Positions 31,559 to 41,361 are shown, counted from the stretch's first letter. The stretch: 64,000 bases of DNA from Blastococcus sp. HT6-4 (GCF_039679125.1 NZ_CP155551.1:4030001-4094000), one strand, 5' to 3'. The notes: generated by a model from the sequence alone, not told the origin. Made by a program: numbers and translations.

Positions 31559-33910
31559 GTCCGGCGGCTCCGTGCCGCCGTCCGGAACTGTGTCCGGTGC
31601 CGGCGGTGCCGGCGGGGCCGGCGGCTCGGGAACGGGCGCCGGCGGCGGCTGGGGAACGGGCGGCGGAGGCAGCGGAGGGGGTGGCGGCGGCGGGACGTGG
31701 CGCGAGCCGTTGCTGACCAGGATGGCGACCACCTGGCCGCGGACGGCGCGGCCTCCCGCCGGCGGGCTCGTGCCCACCAGCTCCCCCGGCGCCAGGTCGC
31801 TGTCCACCCGGATGACCCAGTCGACGAGGCCGGCCCGCCGCAGCGCGTCCTGGCAGTCGAACGGGTCCGAGCAGCTCGGCACCCGGATCGTGTTGCCCCG
31901 GACCACGGCCGGGTCGGCCGGCGGGAAGTCGCTGCTGCCGCGGGCCGTGAGGATCGGCGCCATCGCGTCGTGCCAGATGGTGGCGCCCTTGCCGCCGCCG
32001 AAGCCGCCGACGTCCTCCTTCTCCGTGGGGTTGAAGACCATGACGCTCGCCGCGATCTCCGGGGTGTAGCCGACGAAGGCGACCGAGACGTTCTCCTGGG
32101 TGGTGCCGGTCTTGCCGGCGATCTGGTGGCCGGGGACGTAGGCGCGCCGGCCGGTCTGCCCGGCGTAGCCGGGTTCGACGTCCTTGCGCAGCATCTGGTT
32201 GAGGGTGTTCGCGACCCCGGCCGGGATGGCGTCGGAGGTGCACCGGTCCCCGCCGACCAGCGGCTCGCCGTCGTCGTCGAGGACCGGCTCCCCGGAGCGG
32301 TCGAGCAGCGCGGTGACCGGGACGACGTCGCACTGCGTCCCGCTCGCGGCCAGCGTCGAGTAGGCACCGGCCAGCCCCAGCGGGCTGGTGGCCTCGGGGC
32401 CGAAGGCGAACGAGCCGTTGTTCTGCTCGATCGTCTTCTCGGCCAGCCCGGCGGGGCCGTGCTCGTACAGGCCCATCCGCTCGGCGATGCGCACCGGCTC
32501 CTCGATGCTGCCCAGGGCGTCCTCGAGGGCCAGGAAGTAGGTGTTGGACGACTGGTACAGCGCCGTGGTCAGGTCCAGGGTCGCGCGGTAGGTCCCGGAG
32601 TTCCGGACGTCGTACGGGCCGCCCTGGTCCCGGTAGACGCGGGAGTGGTACGGGCTCGGGGCGGTGAGGGTGTACTCGGTCGAGTACCCCCGGGCCAGCG
32701 CGGCCGCCGCGACGAAGACCTTGTACGTCGACCCGGCACCGCGGCTGGGCGCGGCGTTGAGGTTGACCGACTCCTGGGTCCGGTCGTTCTCGTCGTAGCC
32801 GAAGACCCGGTTCACGCTCATCGCCAGCAGGTGCCCGGTGCCCGGCTCGACCGCCGTGAACGTCGCCGCCAGCGAGCTGTCGAGGGGCTCGGTCGCCAGC
32901 ACCGCGGCGTCACCGGAGCGCTGCAGCTCCGGGTCCAGCGTGGTCTGGATGACGTAGCCGTTGCGGTCCAGGTCCTCCTGGGTGAGGCCGAGCTCCCCGA
33001 TCAGGTAGCGCTGCACGAAGTCGCAGACGTAGGCGCCGACGGTCGCCTCGGCGCAGCCGCGGGCGGGGGCCGCCCCGGGGGCCAGCCCGAGGGGCTCGGC
33101 CGATGCCGTGGCCTGCTGCTCGGGGGTGATGTACCCCTGGTCGGCCATGCGGGCCAGCACCTGGTTGCGACGGATCGTGGCACCCTCGGGGTTGACGAAC
33201 GGATCGTGGTCGGACGGGTTCTGCACCAGCCCGGCCAGCATCGCCGCCTGCGGCAGGGTGAGGGCCGCCGCATCGACCCCGAAGAACGCCTGGGCCGCGG
33301 GCTGGACCCCGTAGGCGTTGCGCCCGAAGTAGACGATGTTGAGGTACCGCGTGAGCAGCTCGTCCTTGGAGTGGGTGGCCTCCAGCGCCAGCGCCAGGCG
33401 CGCCTCGCGCAGCTTGCGGGCGACCGTCTTCTCGACGGCGGCGTCCCGCTCGGCCTGCGTCCGGGCGGCCTGCAGCAGGGTCTGCTTGACCAGCTGCTGG
33501 GTGAGCGTGGAGCCGCCCTCCTCGATCTCCCCCGCGGCGAGGTTGGTGACCAGCGCACGGACGGTGCCCTGCACGTCGAGGCCGCCGTGGTCGTAGAACC
33601 GCGCGTCCTCGATCGCGATGAGGGCCTGCCGCACGACCTCGGCCATCTGGTCGGCCTCGACCGGCGCCCGGTTCTCGGCGTAGAAGTGCGTGATCGGCTC
33701 ACCGTCGGCCGCGAGCATCACGGTGTTGCGGCGGGGCGGGCCGATGGTCAGCTCCTCCGCGGGCTCGCCGAGCAGCGCCGACGAGCTCTGGGCGCCCAGC
33801 GCCGGGCCACCGACCCAGGGCAGGAGCAGCCCGGCCAGCAGGACGCCGGCCAGCAGCACGGCCCCGACCAGGGACAGCAGCGTGCGGCCCGTTCCCCTGC
33901 GCGACTGCAT
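31508..33910 (-). CDS. Class A penicillin-binding protein (glycosyltransferase/transpeptidase) with PASTA domain
   Basis: An 800-residue bifunctional peptidoglycan synthase. A membrane anchor (TLLSLVGAVLLAGVLLAGLL) is followed by the GT51 domain with EDARFYDHGG and EGGSTLTQQLVKQ, then the transpeptidase with Ser394-Thr-Tyr-Lys397, SSN and Lys600-Thr-Gly. A single PASTA domain (RVPSCSDPFDC onward) and a Pro-rich tail end the protein. ATG 33910 has GGAGGGAAGG ahead. The NlpC/P60 hydrolase nearby acts on the same polymer. Confidence 0.92.
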   Translation of the reverse strand: MQSRRGTGRTLLSLVGAVLLAGVLLAGLLLPWVGGPALGAQSSSALLGEPAEELTIGPPRRNTVMLAADGEPITHFYAENRAPVEADQMAEVVRQALIAIEDARFYDHGGLDVQGTVRALVTNLAAGEIEEGGSTLTQQLVKQTLLQAARTQAERDAAVEKTVARKLREARLALALEATHSKDELLTRYLNIVYFGRNAYGVQPAAQAFFGVDAAALTLPQAAMLAGLVQNPSDHDPFVNPEGATIRRNQVLARMADQGYITPEQQATASAEPLGLAPGAAPARGCAEATVGAYVCDFVQRYLIGELGLTQEDLDRNGYVIQTTLDPELQRSGDAAVLATEPLDSSLAATFTAVEPGTGHLLAMSVNRVFGYDENDRTQESVNLNAAPSRGAGSTYKVFVAAAALARGYSTEYTLTAPSPYHSRVYRDQGGPYDVRNSGTYRATLDLTTALYQSSNTYFLALEDALGSIEEPVRIAERMGLYEHGPAGLAEKTIEQNNGSFAFGPEATSPLGLAGAYSTLAASGTQCDVVPVTALLDRSGEPVLDDDGEPLVGGDRCTSDAIPAGVANTLNQMLRKDVEPGYAGQTGRRAYVPGHQIAGKTGTTQENVSVAFVGYTPEIAASVMVFNPTEKEDVGGFGGGKGATIWHDAMAPILTARGSSDFPPADPAVVRGNTIRVPSCSDPFDCQDALRRAGLVDWVIRVDSDLAPGELVGTSPPAGGRAVRGQVVAILVSNGSRHVPPPPPPPLPPPPVPQPPPAPVPEPPAPPAPPAPDTVPDGGTEPPDSPDVVETRSWRDRLPS

Positions 33911-34115
33911 GACCTTCCCTCCCGGCTTCGGCGACCAGCTCAGCGGGGATGATCTCGGGTTCCGACCACGGTTCCGGCGAAGGCGCGACCGGGACGGTCC
34001 CGGGAGCCCCGCCCGCCCCATCCGCCGCCGGGCGCCACGGCCCGCGGCCCCGGGGGACCGCTCGGGCACGGGCACCGGTGGTGTGCCGCGCGGGCCGGCT
34101 CGGTAGGAACGGACC

Positions 34116-35126
34116 ATGACTGACTCGATGCTGGCCGGCCGGCTGAACGTGCGGACCCGCGAGTTCGTGGTGAAGGAGGTGCCGAAGCCGGTGCCGGGGC
34201 CGGGTGAGGTGGTGATCGCGGTGGCCGCCGCGGGCATCTGCCTCTCCGACGTGCACCTGATCGAGGGGCAGCTCTCCCCGCTGTTCCTGGCCGGCGACGA
34301 GGTGACCCTCGGCCACGAGGTCGCGGGCACCGTGGCCGAGCTGGGCGACGGCGTCACCGGCCGGACGCTGGGCCAGCGGGTGCTGCTGCAGGCCGGCGAG
34401 GAGAAGGACGGCTGGGTGCACACCCGCGGGGTGGACTACGACGGCGGCTGGGCGCAGTACGCCCTGGCCACCGCGGACACGGTCGTCCCGATCCCCGACG
34501 ACCTCCCGTTCGAGCAGGCGTGCATCGTGCCCGACGCGGTGTCGACGCCGTGGGCCTCGATCGTGCGGACCGCCCAGGTGCGCGCCGCCCAGCCGGTCGG
34601 CGTGTGGGGCATCGGCGGACTGGGGGCGCACGCGGTGCAGCTGCTGCGCCTGGCCGGGGCCGCCCCGATCGTCGCCGTCGACCCGGTGCCGGCCGCCCGG
34701 CAGCGCGCGCTGGACTTCGGCGCCGACCTGGCCCTCGACCCGGCCGAGGACATCGCCGCGCGCGTCCGGGAGCTCACCGGGGGCGCCGGGCTGGCGTACG
34801 CGTTCGACTTCGCCGGCGTCGCCCCGGTCCGCGAGCAGGCGGTGCGCTGCCTGGAGCGGGACGGGGCGCTGGTGCTCGTCGGCCTCACCGACCAGCCGCT
34901 GTCGATCCGCAACGGCACCCAGTTCAGCTACTTCGGGCAGCGGATCCTCGGCCACTACGGCTCCGAGCCCGGGCACGTGGAGGAGCTGGTCTCCCTCGTC
35001 CGGCACCACCGGCTCGACCTCTCCCGGTCGATCTCCGGCACCCTGCCGCTGACCGAGGCCGCCGACGGCGTCGAGCGGCTGGCCCGCAAGGAGGGCGACC
35101 CCATCCGCCTGGTCATCACGCCGTGA
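34116..35126 (+). CDS. Zinc-type medium-chain alcohol dehydrogenase
   Basis: A 336-residue MDR oxidoreductase. The catalytic-zinc region shows AGICLSDVHLIEG and LGHEVAGTV (Cys and His-Glu ligands), and the Rossmann motif is VGVWGIGGLGAHAVQL. The four-cysteine structural-zinc lobe is missing and is replaced by GEEKDGWVHTRGVDYDGG, so it belongs to the shorter group. The substrate is unknown. ATG 34116 follows a 205-base divergent region shared with the penicillin-binding protein gene. Confidence 0.87.
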   Translation: MTDSMLAGRLNVRTREFVVKEVPKPVPGPGEVVIAVAAAGICLSDVHLIEGQLSPLFLAGDEVTLGHEVAGTVAELGDGVTGRTLGQRVLLQAGEEKDGWVHTRGVDYDGGWAQYALATADTVVPIPDDLPFEQACIVPDAVSTPWASIVRTAQVRAAQPVGVWGIGGLGAHAVQLLRLAGAAPIVAVDPVPAARQRALDFGADLALDPAEDIAARVRELTGGAGLAYAFDFAGVAPVREQAVRCLERDGALVLVGLTDQPLSIRNGTQFSYFGQRILGHYGSEPGHVEELVSLVRHHRLDLSRSISGTLPLTEAADGVERLARKEGDPIRLVITP

Positions 35127-35199
35127 CGCCGTCGTCCTCCGGGCGACACCGCGGCCGGGCGCCGTCGCCCCGCTGACCGGAGCCGGCCGGACGACGACG

Positions 35200-35865
35200 T
35201 CAGGAGCGGTCCTGCGGCTCCACGATGTGCACGTCGACCGCGCGGAACTGCCTCGGCGTCTCCAGCAGGACGGCCTTCGTCGGGTCCCCGACGTCCAGCG
35301 CCGGCTCGCGGCGGGCGGCCGCCAGCGGACGGAGCCGGGGATCGGCGAGCACGTCGTCGACCAGCCCGCGGTCACCGCCGGTGAAGAGCCCGGCGAGCTC
35401 GCCGGCGTGCGGCAGCAGGACCCGCGCGGCCGTCCCGATCGCGTGCTCGACGACGGCGTCGGTCTGGTTCCCGCGGCGGCGGGCGAACCGCTGCTGCGAC
35501 CAGCCACCGGCCGCCGTCCGGCCCTGCACCTGCCGGGCGTCGACCTTCGAGACCACGAGCTCCGGGCCGTCGAACACCCCGACGGCCCACCGGCCGCGGC
35601 GGACCAGCAGCACCGCGGCGCGGCGCGGCCGGCCGGCGGCGGCCGTGAACTCCCCGATCAGTGGCGGGGCGGGCGCCCAGCCGAACGGCGCCCGCAGCAC
35701 GACCGTGGTGGTGTCGGCGCAGGTGATCCGCAGCCCGTCGCCGGCCGGGACCACGTCGGTGAAGGCGCCGTGCCGGGACGCGACGCCGTCGAGCCAGCGG
35801 CCGAGCCGCTCGGGGGCGACCCCGAGGCGCCGGCCCCCTCCCGCGGCCGGCCGGGGCCGGGTCAC
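35200..35865 (-). CDS. acVLRF1 family peptidyl-tRNA hydrolase (Vms1/ANKZF1-like, eRF1 fold)
   Basis: A 221-residue actinobacterial relative of the VLRF1 domain found in eukaryotic Vms1/ANKZF1, which releases nascent chains from stalled ribosomes. The diagnostic block is DARQVQGRTAAGGWSQQRFA followed by RRRGNQ, where the Gln of GGWSQQRFARRR corresponds to the catalytic-loop glutamine. Flanking pieces are APPLIGEFTAAAGRPRRAAV and LLETPRQFRAVDVHIV. It starts with GTG 35865 and is the next gene after the MFS transporter (7-base gap). The role in ribosome rescue is known for the family; here it is inferred. Confidence 0.85.
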   Translation of the reverse strand: MTRPRPAAGGGRRLGVAPERLGRWLDGVASRHGAFTDVVPAGDGLRITCADTTTVVLRAPFGWAPAPPLIGEFTAAAGRPRRAAVLLVRRGRWAVGVFDGPELVVSKVDARQVQGRTAAGGWSQQRFARRRGNQTDAVVEHAIGTAARVLLPHAGELAGLFTGGDRGLVDDVLADPRLRPLAAARREPALDVGDPTKAVLLETPRQFRAVDVHIVEPQDRS

Positions 35866-35872
35866 GGCCGGC

Positions 35873-37087
35873 TCAGCCGGCCAGTGCCGGCTCGGCGGCG
35901 TGCTCGGCGGGCACGTGCAGCAACCGCTGGAACGCCGCGACGACGACGGCGGCGATCGCGGCCGCCACCGTGGACACCAGGAAGGCGGTGTTGGCCCCGG
36001 CGACGTCCACGAGCTTGCCCGCCACCGACGCGCCCACGGCGACGCCGAGGCCCAGTGCCGTGCCGATCCAGGTGAACGCCTCGGTGACCGACGCCCGCGG
36101 CACCAGCAGCTCGGCCAGCGTGAAGGAGCTGATCAGCGACGGCGAGACGGCGATCCCGGCCACGATCACGAACGGCACCATGAGCCAGACGTCGCGGACC
36201 AGCGTCAGCGGCACGGTGAGCAGGGTGAGGACCGCGAGCGCGACGGCCAGGCGGAGGCGCAGCGGGATGCGCCAGTGGACCATCCCCCAGCCGATGCCGC
36301 TGGCCATCGACCCGACCGCGAGGCCGGCGATCAGGACGCCTGACAGCGCCATGTAGCCCTGCTCGTCGGCGAAGGCGACCAGCGCGATCTCGAGGGTCCC
36401 GAGGATCGCGCCCACCGCGGCGCCGACGACGAACAGCACCCGCAGGCCGGTGGTGCGGATCGCCGAGGGGCCCTGCCGGCTGGCGTGCCCGTGCGGCTCG
36501 GGTTCGGTGCGGCGCTGGGCGGCGAACAGCAGGCTGCCCACGGTGGCGAGGGTGAACGCCGTGACCACGCCCGAGGTGGCGTGCCCGGTGGTGGAGAGGA
36601 ACGTCACCAGCACCGGGCCGATGATGAACACGAACTCGTCGACGACGGACTCCATCGACAGCGCCGTGTGCAGCCGGTGGCTGCCCCGCAGCAGGTGGGT
36701 CCACCGGACGCGGATCATCGACGACACCGGCGGGATGCAGGCTCCGGCCAGCCCGGCCGAGGCGAAGACGATCCACAGCGGCCAGGCCTCGCGGACCGAG
36801 AACAGGAAGACGAACCCGGAGGCGACGAAGACCGCCAGCACCGGCAGCAGCACCCGGCGCTGACCGTGGGTGTCGGCCCACCGGCCCAGCAGGGGCCCGG
36901 CGATCGCCGTCGTCACCGCCCCCACCGCGGCGACCGCCCCGCCGAGGCCGTAGGAGCCGGTCTCGGAGGCCACCAGGAGCACCGAGCCCAGCCCGACCAT
37001 CGACAGGGGGAGCCGGCCGACGAACGCCGCCAGCACCATCGGCAGGGCATGCGGCGTCCGGAGGACCTGCAGATAGGGATTGGCCAC
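35873..37087 (-). CDS. Major facilitator superfamily transporter
   Basis: A 404-residue membrane protein with twelve predicted helices. The motif-A-like loop after helix 2 is GRWADTHGQRRVLLPV; the central loop (RTEPEPHGHASRQGPS) is short and hydrophilic. It resembles actinobacterial MFS members annotated as multidrug or unknown exporters. The GTG start at 37087 lies directly ahead of the family segment (VANPYLQVLRTPHALP). It is probably co-transcribed with acVLRF1. Substrate unknown. Confidence 0.85.
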   Translation of the reverse strand: MANPYLQVLRTPHALPMVLAAFVGRLPLSMVGLGSVLLVASETGSYGLGGAVAAVGAVTTAIAGPLLGRWADTHGQRRVLLPVLAVFVASGFVFLFSVREAWPLWIVFASAGLAGACIPPVSSMIRVRWTHLLRGSHRLHTALSMESVVDEFVFIIGPVLVTFLSTTGHATSGVVTAFTLATVGSLLFAAQRRTEPEPHGHASRQGPSAIRTTGLRVLFVVGAAVGAILGTLEIALVAFADEQGYMALSGVLIAGLAVGSMASGIGWGMVHWRIPLRLRLAVALAVLTLLTVPLTLVRDVWLMVPFVIVAGIAVSPSLISSFTLAELLVPRASVTEAFTWIGTALGLGVAVGASVAGKLVDVAGANTAFLVSTVAAAIAAVVVAAFQRLLHVPAEHAAEPALAG

Positions 37088-37180
37088 GAGTGGGGTTGCC
37101 TCCGGGGACGGGAAGGGGCGGCAGCCACGCTAACCGACCGGGCGCCGACACGCTGTGAGGGCGGACCGGTCGGGGAACGG

Positions 37181-37215
37181 CCGAGGCCCGGGACCACGAC
37201 GGTCCCGGGCCTCGG
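37181..37215 (-). terminator. Strong hairpin terminator after pckG
   Basis: A 15-bp stem (37181-37195 with 37201-37215) and 5-base loop ACGAC, 35 bases after the pckG stop; a second hairpin precedes it. Confidence 0.8.
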
Positions 37216-37221
37216 TCGGCC

Positions 37222-37242
37222 CCCTTCCCGGATCGGGAAGGG
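37222..37242 (-). terminator. Second hairpin, directly behind pckG
   Basis: CCCTTCCCG and CGGGAAGGG pair perfectly around GAT, 8 bases after the pckG stop codon; tandem with the larger hairpin at 37181-37215. Confidence 0.65.
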
Positions 37243-37249
37243 CCCTCGA

Positions 37250-39064
37250 TCAGGCGAGTCGGCTCTTCAGGATCTCGAGCTCGTCCCACATCGTGCTGGG
37301 CAGCTTGTCACCGAACTTCTCGAACCACTCGGTGATCTGCGGGATCTCCTCCCGCCACTCCTCCGGCTTGACCGCGAGCGCCTTCTCGACCTGCTCGGGG
37401 GCCATGTCGAGCCCGGAGACGTCGAGCGAGTCGGCCGTGGGAACGTGGCCGACCGGCGTCTCGACGGCGGCAGCGGTGCCCTCGAGGCGCTCGACGACCC
37501 ACTTGAGGACCCGGCTGTTCTCGCCGAAGCCCGGCCACAGGAAGCCGCCGTCCTCGTCGCGCCGGAACCAGTTCACGTAGAAGATCCGGGGCAGCTTGCT
37601 GGCGTCGTGCTGCTTGCCGGTGTTCACCCAGTGGCCGAAGTAGTCACCGGCGTTGTAACCGATGAACGGCAGCATGGCGAACGGGTCGCGGCGGACGACG
37701 CCGACGGCACCGGTGGCGGCGGCGGTGGTCTCCGAGGAGAGCGTCGCGCCCATGAAGACGCCGTGGTTCCAGTCCCGGGCCTCGCTGATCAGCGGGATGG
37801 TGGTCTTGCGGCGGCCGCCGAAGAGGATCGCCGAGATCGGCACGCCCTTCGGGTCGTCGTACTCCGGCGCCAGGATGGGGCACTGGGTGATCGGGGTGCA
37901 GAACCGCGAGTTCGGGTGCGACGAGAGCTCGTCGGACTCCGGCGTCCAGTCCCGGCCCTTCCAGTCGGTCAGGTGGGCCGGCGGCTCGTCGGTCATGCCC
38001 TCCCACCAGATGTCGCCGTCGTCGGTGAGAGCGACGTTGGTGAAGACCGAGTTGCCCTGGTCGATCGTGCGCATGGCGTTGGGGTTGGTGTCCCAGCCGG
38101 TGCCCGGCGCGACGCCGAAGAGGCCGAACTCGGGGTTGAGGGCGTAGAGGCGGCCGTCCTCACCGAAGCGCATCCAGGCGATGTCGTCGCCCAGGGTCTC
38201 GACCTTCCAGCCGGGGATGGTCGGCTCGAGCATCGCCAGGTTGGTCTTCCCGCAGGCCGAGGGGAAGGCGGCGGCGATGTAGTAGGTCTTCTGCTGCGGG
38301 TTGGTGAGCTTGAGGATGAGCATGTGCTCGGCCAGCCAGCCCTCGTCGCGGGCCATGACCGAGGCGATGCGCAGCGAGTAGCACTTCTTGCCCAGCAGCG
38401 CGTTGCCGCCGTACCCGGAGCCGTAGGACCAGATGGCCCGCTCCTCGGGGAAGTGCACGATGTACTTGGTGTCGCTGCAGGGCCACGGGACGTCGGCCTG
38501 GCCCTCCTCGAGCGGGGCGCCGAGGGAGTGCATGGCCGGCACGAACGGGCGGTCGGTGCCCATCGCCTCGAGGATGCGGCTGCCGATGCGCGCCATGACC
38601 CGCATGGAGACGACGACGTACTCCGAGTCGGTGAGCTCGACGCCGAACATCGGGTTCTCGGCCTCGACCGGGCCCATGCAGAACGGGATGACGTACATCG
38701 TCCGGCCGCGCATGCACCCCCGGTACAGCTCGGTCATGACCGACTTCATCTCGTTCGGGTCCATCCAGTTGTTGGTGGGACCCGCGTCGGCCTCGTCGAC
38801 CGAGCAGATGTAGGTGCGGTCCTCGACGCGCGCGACGTCGCTGGGGTCGGAGGCGCACCAGAACGAGTTGGGCTTCTTCGCCAGCGGCGTGAAGGTGCCG
38901 GCGTCGACGAGCTTCCGGGTGAGCCGCTCCCACTCCTCGTCGGTGCCGTCGACCCAGACCACCTGGTCCGGCGTCGTCAGCTCGGCCATCTCCCGGACCC
39001 ATGCCAGGAGGCGCGCATGCGTGGTGGGGGCGTTGTCGAGACCGGGGGTGGCCACTGAAGTCAC
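37250..39064 (-). CDS. pckG: Phosphoenolpyruvate carboxykinase (GTP)
   Basis: A 604-residue enzyme converting oxaloacetate and GTP to PEP, the first step of gluconeogenesis. Signature pieces are [20 protein letters not shown], the nucleotide loop [13 protein letters not shown] with the reactive Cys, and [11 protein letters not shown]. Length and order match the GTP-dependent class typical of actinobacteria. The GTG start at 39064 has GGAG five bases ahead. Two tandem hairpins end the single-gene transcript. Confidence 0.96.
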   Translation of the reverse strand: MTSVATPGLDNAPTTHARLLAWVREMAELTTPDQVVWVDGTDEEWERLTRKLVDAGTFTPLAKKPNSFWCASDPSDVARVEDRTYICSVDEADAGPTNNWMDPNEMKSVMTELYRGCMRGRTMYVIPFCMGPVEAENPMFGVELTDSEYVVVSMRVMARIGSRILEAMGTDRPFVPAMHSLGAPLEEGQADVPWPCSDTKYIVHFPEERAIWSYGSGYGGNALLGKKCYSLRIASVMARDEGWLAEHMLILKLTNPQQKTYYIAAAFPSACGKTNLAMLEPTIPGWKVETLGDDIAWMRFGEDGRLYALNPEFGLFGVAPGTGWDTNPNAMRTIDQGNSVFTNVALTDDGDIWWEGMTDEPPAHLTDWKGRDWTPESDELSSHPNSRFCTPITQCPILAPEYDDPKGVPISAILFGGRRKTTIPLISEARDWNHGVFMGATLSSETTAAATGAVGVVRRDPFAMLPFIGYNAGDYFGHWVNTGKQHDASKLPRIFYVNWFRRDEDGGFLWPGFGENSRVLKWVVERLEGTAAAVETPVGHVPTADSLDVSGLDMAPEQVEKALAVKPEEWREEIPQITEWFEKFGDKLPSTMWDELEILKSRLA

Positions 39065-39158
39065 GGCGTCTCCATCCTCTGGTGGCCGGGCGACTGTGGC
39101 CCCGGCGCTGGTGCTGCCTGCCCGGGTCGGTGCTGGTGCAGCGATCCGGGTCAGGTGA

Positions 39159-39201
39159 GGTTACCGGCGGCTGGCCCCGGTGTAACCGTGAGAGATGTTA
39201 C
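39159..39201. promoter_or_regulatory. GTTAC/GTAAC repeats in the pckG / Old Yellow Enzyme divergent promoter
   Basis: GGTTAC at 39159-39164, GTAAC at 39182-39186 and GTTAC at 39197-39201 give two inverted arrangements (GTTAC-N17-GTAAC and GTAAC-N10-GTTAC) in the 219-base region between the two divergent genes. No owner is known. Confidence 0.35.
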
Positions 39202-39283
39202 GTCTAGGACGTCTGGTTTACAGGTTTTGGGGGGCCCTGACCGGCCGGGGAAGACCGCGGTCGACGGGAGGGTTGCGCCGCTC

Positions 39284-40441
39284 GTGAACGTTCCCACCGT
39301 GCTGTCGCCCCTGCACCTCCGCGGCGTCACGCTGCCGAACCGGCTCGTCGTCGCCCCCATGTGCCAGTACTCGGTGACCGACGGCCTCGTCGGCGACTAC
39401 CACCTGGCCCATCTGGGGCGGTTCGCCCTGGGCGGGTTCGGGCTGGTCGTGGTCGAGGCGACCGGGGTCACCCCCGAGGGCCGGATCAGCCACGGCGACG
39501 TCGGCCTCTGGTCGGACGAGCACGTCCCCGGCCTGGCCCGGGTGGTGGAGTTCCTGCACACCCACGGATCCGCGGCCGGGATCCAGCTCGCCCACGCCGG
39601 GGCGAAGGCCAGCAGCCGGCGCCCGTGGGAGGGCGACGGCCCGGTCACCCCGGAGAACGCGCGCCCGGGCGAGGAGCCCTGGCCCACCGTCTCGGCCGGC
39701 CCGGTCCCCGCCGGTCCGGGGTGGCCGACGCCGCACGCGCTGACCGTCGAGGAGCTGACCGAGGTCCGGGAGGCCTTCGTCGCGGCCACGCGCCGCTCGC
39801 TGGCCGCCGGTTTCGACGTCGTCGAGGTGCACGCGGCCCACGGCTACCTGCTGCACCAGTTCCTCTCACCGCTCTCCAACCACCGCGAGGACGGCTACGG
39901 CGGCTCCCGGGAGGCGCGCATGCGCTTCCCGCTGGAGGTCGTGGCGGCCGTGCGCGCCGCCTGGCCGGCGGACCGGCCGCTGTTCGTCCGCGTCTCCGCC
40001 GTCGACGGGTCCACCGGCGGCATCACGCTCGAGGACACCGTCGCGTTCGCCCGCGAGCTGAAGGAGCGCGGGGTCGACGTCGTCGACGCCTCCGGCGGGG
40101 GCCTCGGCGGCGGCTGGCAGCATCCGATCGGCTACGGCTACCAGGTGCCACACGCGGCTCGGATCCGGGCGGAGGCCGACATCGCCACCATGGCCGTCGG
40201 GCTCATCGTCGACGCCCGGCAGGCCGAGGCGATCGTCGCGCAGGGCCACGCCGACCTGGTGGCGGTCGCGCGCGAGGCGCAGGACGACCCGAACTTCGCC
40301 GCCCGCGCGGCGCGCGAGCTCACCGGCAGCCACGACGGCTACCCGGTGCAGGCGGGCCCCCGGCTGGCGGCCCGCGACCGGCTCCTGGGGCGGCTGGGAC
40401 CCTGGACCGGCCCGGACCCGGTCCAGGTGCAGCCCGCCTGA
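39284..40441 (+). CDS. NADH:flavin oxidoreductase, Old Yellow Enzyme family (YqjM type)
   Basis: A 385-residue FMN-dependent ene-reductase that reduces activated C=C bonds. The YqjM subgroup is shown by the redox-sensing Cys in LVVAPMCQYS, by AGIQLAHAGAKAS and by FDVVEVHAAHGYLLHQFLSP followed by SNHREDGYGGS. GTG 39284 opens the domain (VNVPTVLSPLHLRG), with GGGAGGG 13 bases ahead; the frame is open further upstream without similarity. It is divergent from pckG. The physiological substrate is unknown; such enzymes usually detoxify enones or nitro compounds. Confidence 0.9.
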   Translation: MNVPTVLSPLHLRGVTLPNRLVVAPMCQYSVTDGLVGDYHLAHLGRFALGGFGLVVVEATGVTPEGRISHGDVGLWSDEHVPGLARVVEFLHTHGSAAGIQLAHAGAKASSRRPWEGDGPVTPENARPGEEPWPTVSAGPVPAGPGWPTPHALTVEELTEVREAFVAATRRSLAAGFDVVEVHAAHGYLLHQFLSPLSNHREDGYGGSREARMRFPLEVVAAVRAAWPADRPLFVRVSAVDGSTGGITLEDTVAFARELKERGVDVVDASGGGLGGGWQHPIGYGYQVPHAARIRAEADIATMAVGLIVDARQAEAIVAQGHADLVAVAREAQDDPNFAARAARELTGSHDGYPVQAGPRLAARDRLLGRLGPWTGPDPVQVQPA

Positions 40442-40519
40442 CGAGACCGGGGCGACCCGGCGGACGACCGGGCGCACCGGCTCGGGCGGCGCGGTGGTGA
40501 CGGCCGTGCCGGCCCGGCG

Positions 40520-41026
40520 TCAGCACCGGCCGTAGGCGGGCCCGACCTCCGCCGAGAAGGTCTCCCACCCGCCGGGCACCGGGCGCCCGCTCACCTCGGC
40601 GTCGAGCTTGTCCAGGTACCAGTGCCAGCCCATGGCGAAGTCGGCGACGTCGGCCCCGGCCGGGAAGACCTGGGTGAACCGGAGCTCGGTCCGCCCGTCC
40701 TCGGTCCACAGATCGAGGGCGACCGACCAGTCCTCGGTCTCCTGCTGGGTCCACTCGACCACGACCCGGCGCGGCGGATCGCACTCGCGGATCGTCATCG
40801 GCTCCCCGATCTGCTGCTCCTCCTGGGTCATCGTGAACGTGCCGGTGCCACCGGGCCGGCGCTCGCCCTCGTACGTGCCGATCCACCGCGCCATGCGGTC
40901 CGGCTCGGTGAGCGCCGCCCAGACGTCGTCGATCGGGTCGGGCCAGCTGCGGCGGAACTCCAGCCGCTGCCGGCCGTCGTCCTCGGTGGTGACGGTGCCT
41001 CGCCGGGTGTCCAGGTCCTCGGTCAT
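40520..41026 (-). CDS. SRPBCC family protein (AHSA1-like), partner of the ArsR regulator
   Basis: A 168-residue START-like protein of the Aha1-C/SRPBCC group, recognised by LEFRRSWPDPIDDVWAALTE, RMARWIGTYEGERRPGGTGT and the C-terminal GWHWYLDKLDAEV. Its ATG overlaps the ArsR stop codon (ATGA), so the pair is translationally coupled. Such ArsR-SRPBCC pairs are common; the SRPBCC protein may bind the ligand or act on the same stress. Exact role unknown. Confidence 0.85.
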   Translation of the reverse strand: MTEDLDTRRGTVTTEDDGRQRLEFRRSWPDPIDDVWAALTEPDRMARWIGTYEGERRPGGTGTFTMTQEEQQIGEPMTIRECDPPRRVVVEWTQQETEDWSVALDLWTEDGRTELRFTQVFPAGADVADFAMGWHWYLDKLDAEVSGRPVPGGWETFSAEVGPAYGRC

Positions 41027-41361
41027 GCCGGTCCTCCAACTCTGCGCGCCCGCCGGCCGCGGGCGATCTCGGTGTCCAGCGCGTCCAGCCGCTGCGCCCA
41101 CAGGTCGCGGTACGACTCGAGCCACGCGTCGATCTCCTTCAGCGGCCCGGTGTCGAGCGCGTACAGCCGCTGCCGCCCGTCGCTGCGCACCCGGACCAGG
41201 CCGGCCTCGCGCAGCACCCGGAGGTGCCGGCTGATCGCCGGGCGGCTGACCGGGAAGCGCTCGGCCAGCTCCCCGGCCGCCAGCTCGCCGCCCGCGAGCA
41301 GGTCGAGCAGGGCCCGCCGGGTCGGGTCGCCGAGCGCCTGCATCGCCTCCACGCGGAACAC
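41023..41361 (-). CDS. ArsR family winged-helix regulator
   Basis: A 112-residue repressor. The helix-turn-helix is GELAERFPVSRPAISRHLRV, preceded by MQALGDPTRRALLDLLAGGE and followed by GRQRLYALDTGPLKEIDAWL. No Cys pair is present, so it is not a metal sensor of the arsenic type and resembles the SdpR-like group. The GTG start sits on the inverted repeat at 41361-41378, which suggests autorepression. It controls at least the overlapping SRPBCC gene. Confidence 0.87.
   Translation of the reverse strand: MFRVEAMQALGDPTRRALLDLLAGGELAAGELAERFPVSRPAISRHLRVLREAGLVRVRSDGRQRLYALDTGPLKEIDAWLESYRDLWAQRLDALDTEIARGRRARRVGGPA

Noticed and set aside
36485-39058. 857-residue plus-strand ORF opposite the MFS gene and pckG
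   Set aside because: Antisense shadow of the MFS transporter and PEP carboxykinase.
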